A stretch of 64,000 nucleotides of DNA, taken from the NCBI GenBank assembly GCA_002725095.1, contig PBQQ01000036.1:21526-85525 (forward strand). The letters are read 5' to 3'. Below are positions 35,762 through 44,530 of the stretch, piece after piece. The first letter of the stretch is position 1. Each line of letters starts with the position of its first letter. The notes under the pieces were generated by a model. That model worked only from the letters and a program-made list of their open reading frames with translations. It did no database searches and was not told the DNA's origin. Made by a program: the position numbers and the translations under genes. This stretch comes from Gammaproteobacteria bacterium (GTDB lineage Bacteria > Pseudomonadota > Gammaproteobacteria > Pseudomonadales > Azotimanducaceae).

Positions 35762-37138
35762 CTATTCGTCATCACTATTTCCTCGCGGGGCGCGCACGAA
35801 ATGTCCTATCGTTTCAACATGGGCAGTCTGTGGGAACATGTCATATATACCGACCTCACGCAGCTGGAAACCGGCTCTGTGCAAGCGCAGCGCATCATCC
35901 GCAAAGCTCTGCGGATTACAAGACACGTAAACGATCTGCCGTAGCGTGCTGTTTCCGACCCACGCTTCAAGATTCACCCCGGCACCGCTCCGCGGCGGGT
36001 CGATAATCAGTGCTTCCGGACAAAGGTCAGAAACCACCGGATCGCCGATCACACCCCAAGGCGCATCACTCCCAGTGAGCGCACTATAAAGGTCCGCAAC
36101 TCGGAAATAACAACGCTCAGTCAGCCCGTTGCGCCGCGCATTCACCTCTGCCATAGCTATGGCTTCGGCGCTGGCTTCGACCCCCAAAACTCGAGCGCCT
36201 TGGCGCGCCAGCGGCAAACTGAAATTACCGATGCCGCAAAATAAATCTGCAACCACGCGTCCGCGCACATCACCCAAATAACCGATCGCAACACGAATCA
36301 ATTCTCGATTCATCAGCGCATTAACCTGCGTAAATTGGTGCGCGTAAAACTGGAGGCTGAGTCCGTGTTCAGCTATGCCATATGACAAAGGGCGCACCGA
36401 CGGCTGCCCTGGTAAAGGCTGCAAACTGTCGTAGCCAGCAGGCTGCAAGATCACTTGTACATCTTGGCCGTTCGCGAACTGTTGCCACTGCTCTAAGTCA
36501 GAATCTGTCAAAACATCCAAGTGGCGAACTAAAATGGCGCCTTCGCTGTCGCCTTCAGCCATTTCAATTTGTGCAATAGTCCTCGGTTGGCTGAGATTTG
36601 CAATGAGGCGTTTCAACGGCTGCAGCAGGGCTGACAACCTCGGAGTCAGCGTCATACAGCCGTCTAGGCGCGCGACCCGGTTACTAAACGATTCGCGAAA
36701 ACCGACCAAAACCTGCTCGCCCACAACGCGCACCCCCAGCCGCGCCTTGCGACGATAACCCAAACGAGTGAGCCCTGAAGGCGCGCGCCAGCCTGCAGCT
36801 GTCACGCCTACTCGTTGCAACTCTTGTACAAGACGGACTTGTTTTAGCTGCAGTTGCTCGCCGTACGCCAAGTGATGCAAGTTACAACCGGCACAGCGTG
36901 GGAAATATTGGCAGGCTGACGTCACGCGTTTGTGACTGAAGTCTGCGAGCGGCTGACCATCAGCAAAACGCTGACCACCCCGCCGTTTTAGAATTCGTGC
37001 CTGTACCCGTTCGCCGGGCAGCGCATTCCGAACCCACAGCGGCCGTTCATTTAACGTCGCGGCACCCAGCCCGTCTTTCGACAAGGCATCAATATGCACT
37101 TCTTGTTCTACGGGTAACTTTTTAGCCACGCCTCTCAC
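35762..37138 (-). CDS. rlmD: 23S rRNA (uracil1939-C5)-methyltransferase
   Basis: Makes m5U1939 in 23S rRNA. An N-terminal TRAM domain is followed by a 4Fe-4S cluster motif (CQYFPRCAGCN plus a later Cys in LDGCMTL). The SAM site includes DLFCGIGNFSLPLA, and the catalytic Cys is in VYVSCNPQSFADD. Length 458 aa is close to the family norm. Start is GTG at 37138, with another GTG three codons later. The relA TTG lies 11 bases after the stop. Confidence 0.97.
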   Translation of the reverse strand: MRGVAKKLPVEQEVHIDALSKDGLGAATLNERPLWVRNALPGERVQARILKRRGGQRFADGQPLADFSHKRVTSACQYFPRCAGCNLHHLAYGEQLQLKQVRLVQELQRVGVTAAGWRAPSGLTRLGYRRKARLGVRVVGEQVLVGFRESFSNRVARLDGCMTLTPRLSALLQPLKRLIANLSQPRTIAQIEMAEGDSEGAILVRHLDVLTDSDLEQWQQFANGQDVQVILQPAGYDSLQPLPGQPSVRPLSYGIAEHGLSLQFYAHQFTQVNALMNRELIRVAIGYLGDVRGRVVADLFCGIGNFSLPLARQGARVLGVEASAEAIAMAEVNARRNGLTERCYFRVADLYSALTGSDAPWGVIGDPVVSDLCPEALIIDPPRSGAGVNLEAWVGNSTLRQIVYVSCNPQSFADDALRLHRAGFQLREVGIYDMFPQTAHVETIGHFVRAPRGNSDDE

Positions 37139-37171
37139 TCGCTTGGCAGGTGTAGGTCATTACGCTTGAGA

Positions 37172-37873
37172 TCAACGCGATCCCAGCATTTTACGGCTGA
37201 CCAACGGTTTATCTCCCAGCAACGGCTGCAACGCCTGACGTGCAATGTATTTCGCCGCGCGACGCACCTGCGCATGACTAAAATCTCTGCGTTGAATACA
37301 GTGTAACCATCGCCCCTGAATCAGCGCCGGATCAGATTCTATTACCGCAGCGTCAGCCACTCTGGCAAAACCGAACTGTGCTTTGTAGCGATAATAATGA
37401 TCCGGATTAATCGCCATGCCCGCTTCGGCTTCTCGATCAAAAACAACCTCATAACCCAGTTGTTCAAGAAGATCTAATTCAAAACAACGCAAGCCGGTCT
37501 GCAACTCGCGACCAGCTTCCATGGCGGTTAGCGCGCTTACCGCGCCGGCGAAAATTACTGGCTCTTTTTGCCGTTCAGCAACCAACCGATTGAGCAATTC
37601 CAAAATATAAAAACCCGCAAAGAGAGCATCACCGCGCAAAGTAAATCCATGCGCGACATCGAATTTACTGACGTTGACCAGATTATTGCGGCCAAAGTAA
37701 CTGAGCGTGCCTAAACTAAACGGCTGGATTGAATTAACGCGCTTGGCCGCACCTCGAACCCCCCGCGCCACACCGGAAATCCGACCCTTGTCCTTGGTCA
37801 TAAATTGAACGATCGCACTGGTCTCGCGGTACGGTCGAACATGTAACACCAAGGCAGGTTGTTGTTGCATCAT
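37172..37873 (-). CDS. recO: DNA repair protein RecO
   Basis: Recombination mediator that, with RecR, loads RecA onto SSB-coated single-stranded DNA. The N-terminal OB fold starts ALVLHVRPYRETSAIVQFMT and continues with KGRISGVARGVRG; a helical domain follows. No zinc-binding Cys quartet is seen, as in other gammaproteobacterial RecO. At 233 aa it is near normal (about 240). Follows era by 20 bases, as in the standard rnc-era-recO order. Confidence 0.95.
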   Translation of the reverse strand: MMQQQPALVLHVRPYRETSAIVQFMTKDKGRISGVARGVRGAAKRVNSIQPFSLGTLSYFGRNNLVNVSKFDVAHGFTLRGDALFAGFYILELLNRLVAERQKEPVIFAGAVSALTAMEAGRELQTGLRCFELDLLEQLGYEVVFDREAEAGMAINPDHYYRYKAQFGFARVADAAVIESDPALIQGRWLHCIQRRDFSHAQVRRAAKYIARQALQPLLGDKPLVSRKMLGSR

Positions 37874-37893
37874 AACTTTATAGAGGACCGAAT

Positions 37894-38778
37894 TTAGTCA
37901 TACCCCAAGCGTCGCATGTCGCCGGCGTTATTGGTCCAACCTTTTCGCACCTTGACCCACAAATGCAACATCACCTTGTGTTCAAGCAGAGCCTCAATGT
38001 CTTTGCGCGCCTCGGTACCGATGAGCTTTAAGCGCGCACCCTGTTTGCCAATCACAATGCGTTTCTGCCCTTCACGCTCCACATAGACATCAGCATGGAT
38101 CCTCACGATATTCTCTTCCGCCTTAAACGACTCAATAACTACTGTCGCGGCATGCGGAATTTCATCGCCGAGTTGCCGCATCAGTTTTTCCCGCACAATT
38201 TCAGCTACCAAAAATCGTTCGGGCTTGTCGGTCACCTCGTCGTCGGCAAACAAATGCGGCGCTTCGGGCAGGGCTGAAAAAATATGCTGGCGAAACGCCT
38301 CAAGCCCCTCTTGTCTGAGTGCACTCAGAGGTAATATTTGCTGAAACAGCTTAGTGTCGTCGAGCTGCTGAATCTGCGGTAACAACACTGTTTTGTCTTT
38401 AATTAGGTCGATTTTCGACAACACCGCAAAACACGGCACCCGACTTCCACGCAGCAACTGAAGAATGTGCTCGTCTTCGTCTACGATTCGCCCGCCTTCC
38501 AACAACAACACCAACACATCAACGCCGCTCAACGTAGACGTGGCATGGTTGACCATGTACCGATTGAGCGCCCGCTCGGTGTTTTGATGGATGCCCGGAG
38601 TATCAACAAAAATCGCTTGATGGACCCCCTCGGTATCTACACCAATGAGGTTACGCCGGGTGGTTTGGGGCTTACGTGAGGTGATGCTGATCTTTTGCCC
38701 CAGCACGTGATTTAACAACGTCGACTTACCGACATTAGGCCGGCCGATCAAGGCGATATATCCACAGTACGCGGCCAT
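37894..38778 (-). CDS. era: GTPase Era
   Basis: Essential GTPase that binds the 3' end of 16S rRNA during 30S maturation. G1 is GRPNVGKST, G3 is DTPGIH and the C-terminal KH domain has VGKQGA-like sequence (RIVIGKQGARLKLIG). G4 reads SKID instead of the usual NKxD (Ser codon at 38418-38416). The ATG at 38778, with GAGG just before it and 4 bases after the rnc stop, gives 294 aa; the longer open frame into rnc is unlikely. Confidence 0.97.
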   Translation of the reverse strand: MAAYCGYIALIGRPNVGKSTLLNHVLGQKISITSRKPQTTRRNLIGVDTEGVHQAIFVDTPGIHQNTERALNRYMVNHATSTLSGVDVLVLLLEGGRIVDEDEHILQLLRGSRVPCFAVLSKIDLIKDKTVLLPQIQQLDDTKLFQQILPLSALRQEGLEAFRQHIFSALPEAPHLFADDEVTDKPERFLVAEIVREKLMRQLGDEIPHAATVVIESFKAEENIVRIHADVYVEREGQKRIVIGKQGARLKLIGTEARKDIEALLEHKVMLHLWVKVRKGWTNNAGDMRRLGYD

Positions 38779-38782
38779 GACC

Positions 38783-39493
38783 TCACTCACGATCAGTGCC
38801 TTGTTTGCGCACCTGCACCAAAACCAATTGCGCCGCAGCTTTTTCCGCGCCACGCCGTGAGCTCGCAGAGGCTGACGCAGACTGTTCTAGGGCCGCCACA
38901 GAGCAGCTGACACTGTACTGACGCTGATGATCTGCACCAGTAATGTATTCAACTTCATAAACGGGCAAATCTAGTCCGCGACCTTGCAATAATTCTTGCA
39001 GCTGAGTTTTAGCATCTTTTAACGACTCCGCGTCTAAATCTTGAACGCGTTCGGCGTAGAGTTTATCCACTAACGCAGCACACGCTTGGATGCCTCCGTC
39101 CTCGTGAGCAGCCCCAATGACCGCTTCGACAGCATTGGCCAAAATAGAGTCGCGATGGCGCCCGCCGCTTTTTAATTCGCCACTTCCTAAACGCAGCAAG
39201 GGGGCCAGATTAAGCTCTTTTGCCAACAACGCCAACGTCCGGCCGCGTACAAGTTCTGCACGCATCAACGACAGAGCATCTTCTTGAACTGCCGGATACT
39301 GGCGGTATAGCATGCTGCCAACGAGATAACCCAGCACCGCATCGCCAACAAACTCCAGCCGTTCGTTATTGTCCTTGGCATAACTCTTATGTGTCAGTGC
39401 CTGCCGCAAGAGCTGCGTATTGTGAAATTGATAACCCAACTGTTGCTGCAGTGGCCGTAAATCAGGGTCGCTCAACGAATTAGCCATAGGCAC
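38783..39493 (-). CDS. rnc: Ribonuclease III
   Basis: Double-strand RNA endonuclease for rRNA and mRNA processing. The family signature is NERLEFVGDAVLGYLV, with the second metal-site part ILANAVEAVIGAAHEDGG, and a C-terminal double-stranded-RNA-binding domain with ASSRRGAEKAAAQLVL. Length 236 aa; an ATG two codons in is an equally good start. Lies between lepB and era. Confidence 0.97.
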   Translation of the reverse strand: MPMANSLSDPDLRPLQQQLGYQFHNTQLLRQALTHKSYAKDNNERLEFVGDAVLGYLVGSMLYRQYPAVQEDALSLMRAELVRGRTLALLAKELNLAPLLRLGSGELKSGGRHRDSILANAVEAVIGAAHEDGGIQACAALVDKLYAERVQDLDAESLKDAKTQLQELLQGRGLDLPVYEVEYITGADHQRQYSVSCSVAALEQSASASASSRRGAEKAAAQLVLVQVRKQGTDRE

Positions 39494-39496
39494 CGC

Positions 39497-40297
39497 TTAA
39501 TTCGTCGCCTCGGACAGCCATCGATTTCGCTCAAAACTGGGCCACTGCCAACCGGGTGGCTTATTCGCCCAGATCGCAACTGCCTTACCGACAATATTCT
39601 CTGCCGATGCTAGACCCCAAGTTCGAGAGTCCGCTGAGCGATCTCGGTTATCGCCAATCATTAGATACTGGCCCGGACCGATCGTCCATTCTTGCGCTGG
39701 TTCATAGCCTGCTGACTTATATATTGGGTAGTGTCTGCCGTCGGATTCTTCAATGTATTCTTTTACTTTTATGCGCAGTCTGGGGTCAGTAAATTCTCGA
39801 ACAAACTCGTGATTCAACCGTCTTCCATTAACGAAAAGGGTTTTATTGGCATAGCGCACTCGATCTCCAGGAAGACCGATCACGCGCTTTATGAAATAAC
39901 GCGGATCGTGGGGCGGAACAAACACCATGATGTCGCCGCGCGCCGGATCATCAACATCCATAAACTTGCCCCCCAGCACAGGGAACCGCAGTCCGTAGGC
40001 GTATTTATTGACCAAAATAAAGTCGCCCACTTTGAGAGTGGGCAACATCGATTCGGAAGGTATTTGGTAGGGCTCCGCGACAAAACCGCGCAGCACAAAA
40101 ACCAGCAATAAGACCGGAAAAAATGACTGCGCAAACTCAACCACTGCAGGCACCGTAGCACTACCCTCTTGCCGCTCATAAGCAGAACTTGTCGACCCTA
40201 AGACGGGCTGCAGTCGCACCCAGCACTTGTGACCAACAATAATAGCGCCGCTGCCCAAAACGGCCCAAAACAATATATAGGGAAGATCAATATCCAT
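39497..40297 (-). CDS. lepB: Signal peptidase I
   Basis: Inner-membrane serine protease that removes signal peptides after Sec or Tat export. Two N-terminal membrane segments are visible (ILFWAVLGSGAIIVGHKCW and FFPVLLLVFVLRGFVAEP). The catalytic Ser is in IPSESMLPTL and the catalytic Lys in YFIKRVIGLPGD; GDNRDRSADSRTWG is the C-terminal signature. At 266 aa it is slightly shorter than E. coli. Abuts lepA without overlap beyond one base. Confidence 0.97.
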   Translation of the reverse strand: MDIDLPYILFWAVLGSGAIIVGHKCWVRLQPVLGSTSSAYERQEGSATVPAVVEFAQSFFPVLLLVFVLRGFVAEPYQIPSESMLPTLKVGDFILVNKYAYGLRFPVLGGKFMDVDDPARGDIMVFVPPHDPRYFIKRVIGLPGDRVRYANKTLFVNGRRLNHEFVREFTDPRLRIKVKEYIEESDGRHYPIYKSAGYEPAQEWTIGPGQYLMIGDNRDRSADSRTWGLASAENIVGKAVAIWANKPPGWQWPSFERNRWLSEATN

Positions 40298-42105
40298 TAG
40301 CGCTCAACTTTCAAGGCCGCTAAAAACGCTTCTTGAGGAATCTCTACCTGACCCAACTGTTTCATGCGCTTTTTGCCTTCTTTTTGCTTTTCCAGAAGCT
40401 TTTTCTTGCGTGTGATGTCACCGCCATAACACTTGGCCGTGACATTCTTACGCAGCGCCTTCACCGTCTGTCGAGCAATCACCTGCCCGCCGATAGCGGC
40501 CTGCAACGCGACGTCAAACATTTGCCGGGGAATCAGTTCTTTCATTTTCTCAGCCAAGCTGCGTCCCCTATTTTGAGCTTGATCTCTGTGCACAATACTC
40601 GCCAAGGCATCTACTCGATCACCGTTGATCAGGATTTCTAGCTTTACTAGGTTCGCCGCCTCAAACCGGATAAACGCGTAATCCAAGGAGGCGAAACCAC
40701 GACTCACCGACTTAAGCCGATCAAAAAAGTCCATCACCACTTCATTCATGGGCATTTCCCAATGCATAGACACCTGCCCCTGAGAAAAATGCATATTCTT
40801 TTGCACACCGCGGCGCTCAACGCACAGCGTCATGATGCTGCCAACATAGTCTTGGGGTGTGAGAATATTGACCTCAGCAATCGGCTCACGCATCTGCCGG
40901 TAGTTCGCGGGCAATCGCGAAGGGTTGTCGACTTGGCGTATGGAACCGTCATTCAATTCGACTTCGTACACCACCGTTGGCGCCGAAGTGATGAGGTCAA
41001 GCCCATATTCCCGCTCCAAGCGCTCCTGCACAATTTCCATATGCAACATACCGAGAAAGCCGCAGCGAAAACCAAAACCCAAGGCCTCGGAAGATTCAGG
41101 TTCATAGAACAAAGAGGCGTCATTCAATACGAGTTTTTCTAGCGCTTCACGGAACGATTCGAAGTCATCAGAGGTTACCGGAAATAACCCTGCATAGACC
41201 TGCGGCTTAACTTTGCTAAAACCGGGCAATTGCGGTACGTCGGGCGACTTAGCCGCTACCAATGTGTCACCAACGGGCGCGCCCGTAATCTCTTTTATAC
41301 CCGCGACCACGTAGCCGACCTCACCTGCACCAAGGCTTTTATCGGGCATACGCTTAGGCGTGAAACGCCCCAACTGATCCACCGAATGCGCTTTACCGGT
41401 AGATTTAACGAGGATCTTATCGCCCTTATTCAACCGTCCTTGAACCACTCGAACCAACGATACGATACCGAGATAGTTATCGAACCAGGAGTCGATAATC
41501 AGAGCTTGCAGCTCAGCTTGATCGTCTCCGTCTGGTGGCGGAACAGCTTCCACTAAAAGACCCAATACGCCATCTACTCCTAGCCCAGTTTTGGCGCTAA
41601 CCCGATGTATATCGGTGACATCCAAGCCAATGATGTCCTCGATCTCACCGGCTACCCGCTCGGGCTCGGCCTGCGGCAGATCAATTTTATTGAGTACGGG
41701 TATAACTTCTAAACCTTGCTCAATCGCGGTATAGCAATTGGCGACGGATTGAGCCTCTACACCCTGAGCCGCATCAACCACCAATAATGCACCTTCGCAG
41801 GCCGCGAGTGATCGCGATACTTCATAGCTGAAGTCGACATGACCTGGGGTGTCAATAAAATTCAGCTGGTACTTTTCTCCGTCGCTATGGAGATACTCCA
41901 GCGTCACGCACTGGGCTTTTATTGTGATCCCACGCTCACGCTCTAGATCCATCGAGTCCAGAACTTGCTCTGCCATTTCGCGATCGCTCAAACCACCGCA
42001 CATCTGAATAAAGCGATCGGCCAACGTGGACTTACCGTGGTCAATATGCGCGATGATGGAAAAATTGCGTATACGCTGATTTATAGGCACAAGTGGTTGC
42101 CGCAC
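40297..42105 (-). CDS. lepA: Elongation factor 4 (LepA)
   Basis: Translational GTPase linked to ribosome assembly and initiation. G motifs are [21 protein letters not shown] and NKIDLP; the LepA-specific C-terminal domain is present, ending [12 protein letters not shown]. At 602 aa it has normal length. The start used is GTG at 42105; a second GTG five codons later ([11 protein letters not shown]) is as good, and neither has a clear ribosome binding site. Confidence 0.97.
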   Translation of the reverse strand: MRQPLVPINQRIRNFSIIAHIDHGKSTLADRFIQMCGGLSDREMAEQVLDSMDLERERGITIKAQCVTLEYLHSDGEKYQLNFIDTPGHVDFSYEVSRSLAACEGALLVVDAAQGVEAQSVANCYTAIEQGLEVIPVLNKIDLPQAEPERVAGEIEDIIGLDVTDIHRVSAKTGLGVDGVLGLLVEAVPPPDGDDQAELQALIIDSWFDNYLGIVSLVRVVQGRLNKGDKILVKSTGKAHSVDQLGRFTPKRMPDKSLGAGEVGYVVAGIKEITGAPVGDTLVAAKSPDVPQLPGFSKVKPQVYAGLFPVTSDDFESFREALEKLVLNDASLFYEPESSEALGFGFRCGFLGMLHMEIVQERLEREYGLDLITSAPTVVYEVELNDGSIRQVDNPSRLPANYRQMREPIAEVNILTPQDYVGSIMTLCVERRGVQKNMHFSQGQVSMHWEMPMNEVVMDFFDRLKSVSRGFASLDYAFIRFEAANLVKLEILINGDRVDALASIVHRDQAQNRGRSLAEKMKELIPRQMFDVALQAAIGGQVIARQTVKALRKNVTAKCYGGDITRKKKLLEKQKEGKKRMKQLGQVEIPQEAFLAALKVER

Positions 42106-42204
42106 AAAGGGGAGCGAAGTTTAGCTCATCCAGCACTAGCGATGAAGCGCCGCACCAAGCATCTTAAGTCCAAACTTTATTATTCGAGGGCGTCTTGAAT
42201 TTAG

Positions 42205-42387
42205 TCAAGGCGCCTGTTGTGCATTGCGAGACCTGTACGCCGCTAACGGCCACAACAGCAGCACTGCTATAGGACCCAAAAGCGGCCCCATGGCGACCCA
42301 AAACCGCACTTTTCTCCGCCGTGATTTGGCCATACGGAAACACAGTCCAGCACTGAGCAAAGTTACGACCAACAAACCTATTATCAT
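42205..42387 (-). CDS. Small two-segment membrane protein, unknown function
   Basis: A 60-aa frame begins 3 bases after the mucD stop codon on the same strand and ends 99 bases before lepA. It has two hydrophobic stretches (MIIGLLVVTLLSAGLCF and VAMGPLLGPIAVLLLWPLAAY) separated by a strongly basic loop (KSRRRKVR). This hairpin design and tight spacing suggest a real gene read by coupling from mucD, but I do not recognise a family. Confidence 0.55.
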   Translation of the reverse strand: MIIGLLVVTLLSAGLCFRMAKSRRRKVRFWVAMGPLLGPIAVLLLWPLAAYRSRNAQQAP

Positions 42388-42390
42388 GGC

Positions 42391-43833
42391 TTAGTCGTCT
42401 TCTGGCACTTTCAGTGTCAGAAAAATTCGTCGCTGCTGACGCAGCACCAATACCGGCACAATACTGCCGGACTCTACATCATCGAGAATGTCGTTTAACG
42501 CTTCAGTATTTGCAACCGGCCGGGTGCGCATACGCAAAATAACATCACGTGCCATCAATCCCCCACGGGCAGCTATTCCGGTCGCATTGACGACTTCAAC
42601 CCCGACATCAATACCAAGCTGCTCCTTCGTTTGGTCTGACAAGTCGCGAACCGAAAGCCCAAACTTATTGTCCTTAGATGATGGTCTGGAACCAACTCTC
42701 AGATCTGCTTGATCTGGCAATTCACCAATGGTGACGGACAATTTCTTTTTCTTGCCGCCACGAACAACCGTCAGGCTTGACGGCTCACCTACCGGCGCAC
42801 GGCCAACGAACTGCGGCAGTTCTCCAGAGCGCTCAATATCTTGGCCGTTGAACTCGACAATGATGTCTTCTTCCTGCAGACCGGCAGCCGCGGCCGGACT
42901 GTCTTCCATAACCCTAGCCACCAGAGCGCCACGCGGACGCTTTAACCCGTAACTGAGGGCCAGATCACGACTGACCTCCAGAATTTCCACGCCAAGCCAA
43001 CCTCGCGAAACCCGACCCTTATCTTTCAACTGCTTCACAACGTCCATAGCCATTTCGATCGGAATAGCAAAGCTCACGCCCATAAAGCCGCCCGAATTCG
43101 AGTAAATCTGCGAGTTGATCCCGACCACTTCACCGTCAAGATTAAACAGTGGGCCACCAGAATTTCCGGGGTTAATCGCCACATCGGTCTGAATGAACGG
43201 CACATAGTTGCCCGTTTGTGGGTTCGACAAGCTACGACCCTTAGCACTGACGATGCCGGCCGTTACCGAGTAGTCAAAACCGAACGGCGAGCCTATCGCT
43301 AACACCCATTCGCCAACTTCAAGTTTGTCCGAGTCGCCCATAGTCAATGCCGGCAATTTTTTCTCTGCGGTAACTTTTAACAACGCCAGATCTGATCGCG
43401 GGTCTGTACCCACTAATTCTGCCTCGTATTCCTCGCGATTGCTCAGACGCACCATGATTTTTTCAGCGCCATCTACCACGTGATTATTCGTCAAGATATA
43501 TCCGTCAGACTGGATCACAAATCCGCTGCCTAAAGAACGAGGCCGGGACCGCGGCTGGTTCTCGCGCTCTTGTGGCGGCCCGAACCGGCGGAAAAATTCC
43601 TCCAGCTGATCATTACGCGGCCCGCTTCGATTCATGCGACTCGGCGCCTCACCAACTGTACTGATGTTAACCACAGCGGCCTCGTTGCTCTTAACCAACT
43701 CGGTGAAATCCGGCAACGGTGAAGCTTGCGCGCCCAACGCCGCGGCACACAGCAAACCCACCAAGGTTAGATAGCGAGCGGCACAGGCCCCTAACGTTTG
43801 TAGCGAGAAGGAGTTTGCGATCATATTCGGCAT
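42391..43833 (-). CDS. mucD: Periplasmic serine protease MucD (DegP/HtrA family)
   Basis: Periplasmic HtrA protease and chaperone for misfolded envelope proteins. A signal peptide ends near ALGAQA. The catalytic triad is His in TNNHVVDG, Asp in DLALLKV and Ser in NPGNSGGPLF. Two PDZ domains follow (about 275-365 and 385-475). At 480 aa it matches MucD/DegP. AGGA lies 8 bases before the ATG. In Pseudomonas mucD ends the algU-mucA-mucB-mucC-mucD operon; only an rseC/mucC-like gene remains upstream here. Confidence 0.96.
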   Translation of the reverse strand: MPNMIANSFSLQTLGACAARYLTLVGLLCAAALGAQASPLPDFTELVKSNEAAVVNISTVGEAPSRMNRSGPRNDQLEEFFRRFGPPQERENQPRSRPRSLGSGFVIQSDGYILTNNHVVDGAEKIMVRLSNREEYEAELVGTDPRSDLALLKVTAEKKLPALTMGDSDKLEVGEWVLAIGSPFGFDYSVTAGIVSAKGRSLSNPQTGNYVPFIQTDVAINPGNSGGPLFNLDGEVVGINSQIYSNSGGFMGVSFAIPIEMAMDVVKQLKDKGRVSRGWLGVEILEVSRDLALSYGLKRPRGALVARVMEDSPAAAAGLQEEDIIVEFNGQDIERSGELPQFVGRAPVGEPSSLTVVRGGKKKKLSVTIGELPDQADLRVGSRPSSKDNKFGLSVRDLSDQTKEQLGIDVGVEVVNATGIAARGGLMARDVILRMRTRPVANTEALNDILDDVESGSIVPVLVLRQQRRIFLTLKVPEDD

Positions 43834-43965
43834 TTAATTGGTCCTATTTGGTAAAACTTGGTAGACCTGCAAACGAATCACGCCTTCGCCAGTCGTTTGC
43901 GGGCTGTGCACACTTGTGAGACCGAGCAGCCCTTCCCAGTTCCTCGAACGTAAAGCCACCGCACC

Positions 43966-44436
43966 CTAGATGCGTGCGCAGTCGCCGCGTTTCGACAAAA
44001 TTATGCGTCGGTTCACACTTCGCGACCGCCTTCCCAGCATAGTGGGTACACCACACGATTCTTTCAAGCCATTGTCAATTGTCGACCATCGGACTCGTAG
44101 CACTCGGCTCCAACAAATCATCAACGCTCCGAAGAGCGCCAATATACTCAACTGCAGCGGCAAAACCTGTAACAGAGGGTAAGCATTGGTTACAACGTCA
44201 AAGGTGGTTATTGCTGCAACCAGCACCACCAAGGGTGCCGCAAACAAGCGCATGGCAATACCATTTAAAGTTCGAGCACTGATCGCTATGGTCGCGGGAG
44301 TCCCTTTCGGCTTGAACGCTGATTGAGCATTCGCCGGACCGAAACACGCACCAGGACATCTCCAACAGGCCGACTCATTCGAGACGAACGTTGGACCTGT
44401 AGAAGTTTCTTGCAACAAGATGCTTCGTTCAATCAT
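43966..44436 (-). CDS. rseC: RseC/MucC-like membrane protein
   Basis: The 156-aa product starts MIER, has a Cys cluster at about 24, 27 and 31 (SACWRCPGACFG), then two membrane segments (about 65-85 and 92-112: LFAAPLVVLVAAITTFDVV and LPLQLSILALFGALMICW). This order (MIE start, SAC-x2-C cluster, two helices) is that of RseC/MucC, a modulator of the sigma-E pathway, and the place before mucD fits. The Cys spacing is not quite the usual one and the tail is unlike E. coli RseC, so the gene may be divergent or decaying. rpoE, rseA and rseB, normally upstream, are absent. Confidence 0.55.
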   Translation of the reverse strand: MIERSILLQETSTGPTFVSNESACWRCPGACFGPANAQSAFKPKGTPATIAISARTLNGIAMRLFAAPLVVLVAAITTFDVVTNAYPLLQVLPLQLSILALFGALMICWSRVLRVRWSTIDNGLKESCGVPTMLGRRSRSVNRRIILSKRGDCARI

Positions 44437-44530
44437 GTCAACTCTATTACCAAGGATGAGTTACCGCTGGGTTACCCTCGACCATCAGGAAATCGCTATA
44501 CTGGAGCCACTATGCCAAGCCGACACCATC
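44437..44530. promoter_or_regulatory. Divergent gap between rseC-like gene and nadB
   Basis: These 94 bases separate two divergent starts. TATACT just upstream of the nadB start (around 44498) resembles a -10 box on the plus strand; the best -35 candidate (TTACCC) is 19 bases away. This is where rpoE-rseA-rseB would normally begin, and no coding remnant of them is visible. Confidence 0.35.

Noticed and set aside
43844..44056. Small ORF of 70 aa between mucD and the rseC-like gene, considered as an rseA or rseB remnant
   Set aside because: It overlaps the end of the rseC-like frame, has no membrane segment and no resemblance to RseA or RseB.
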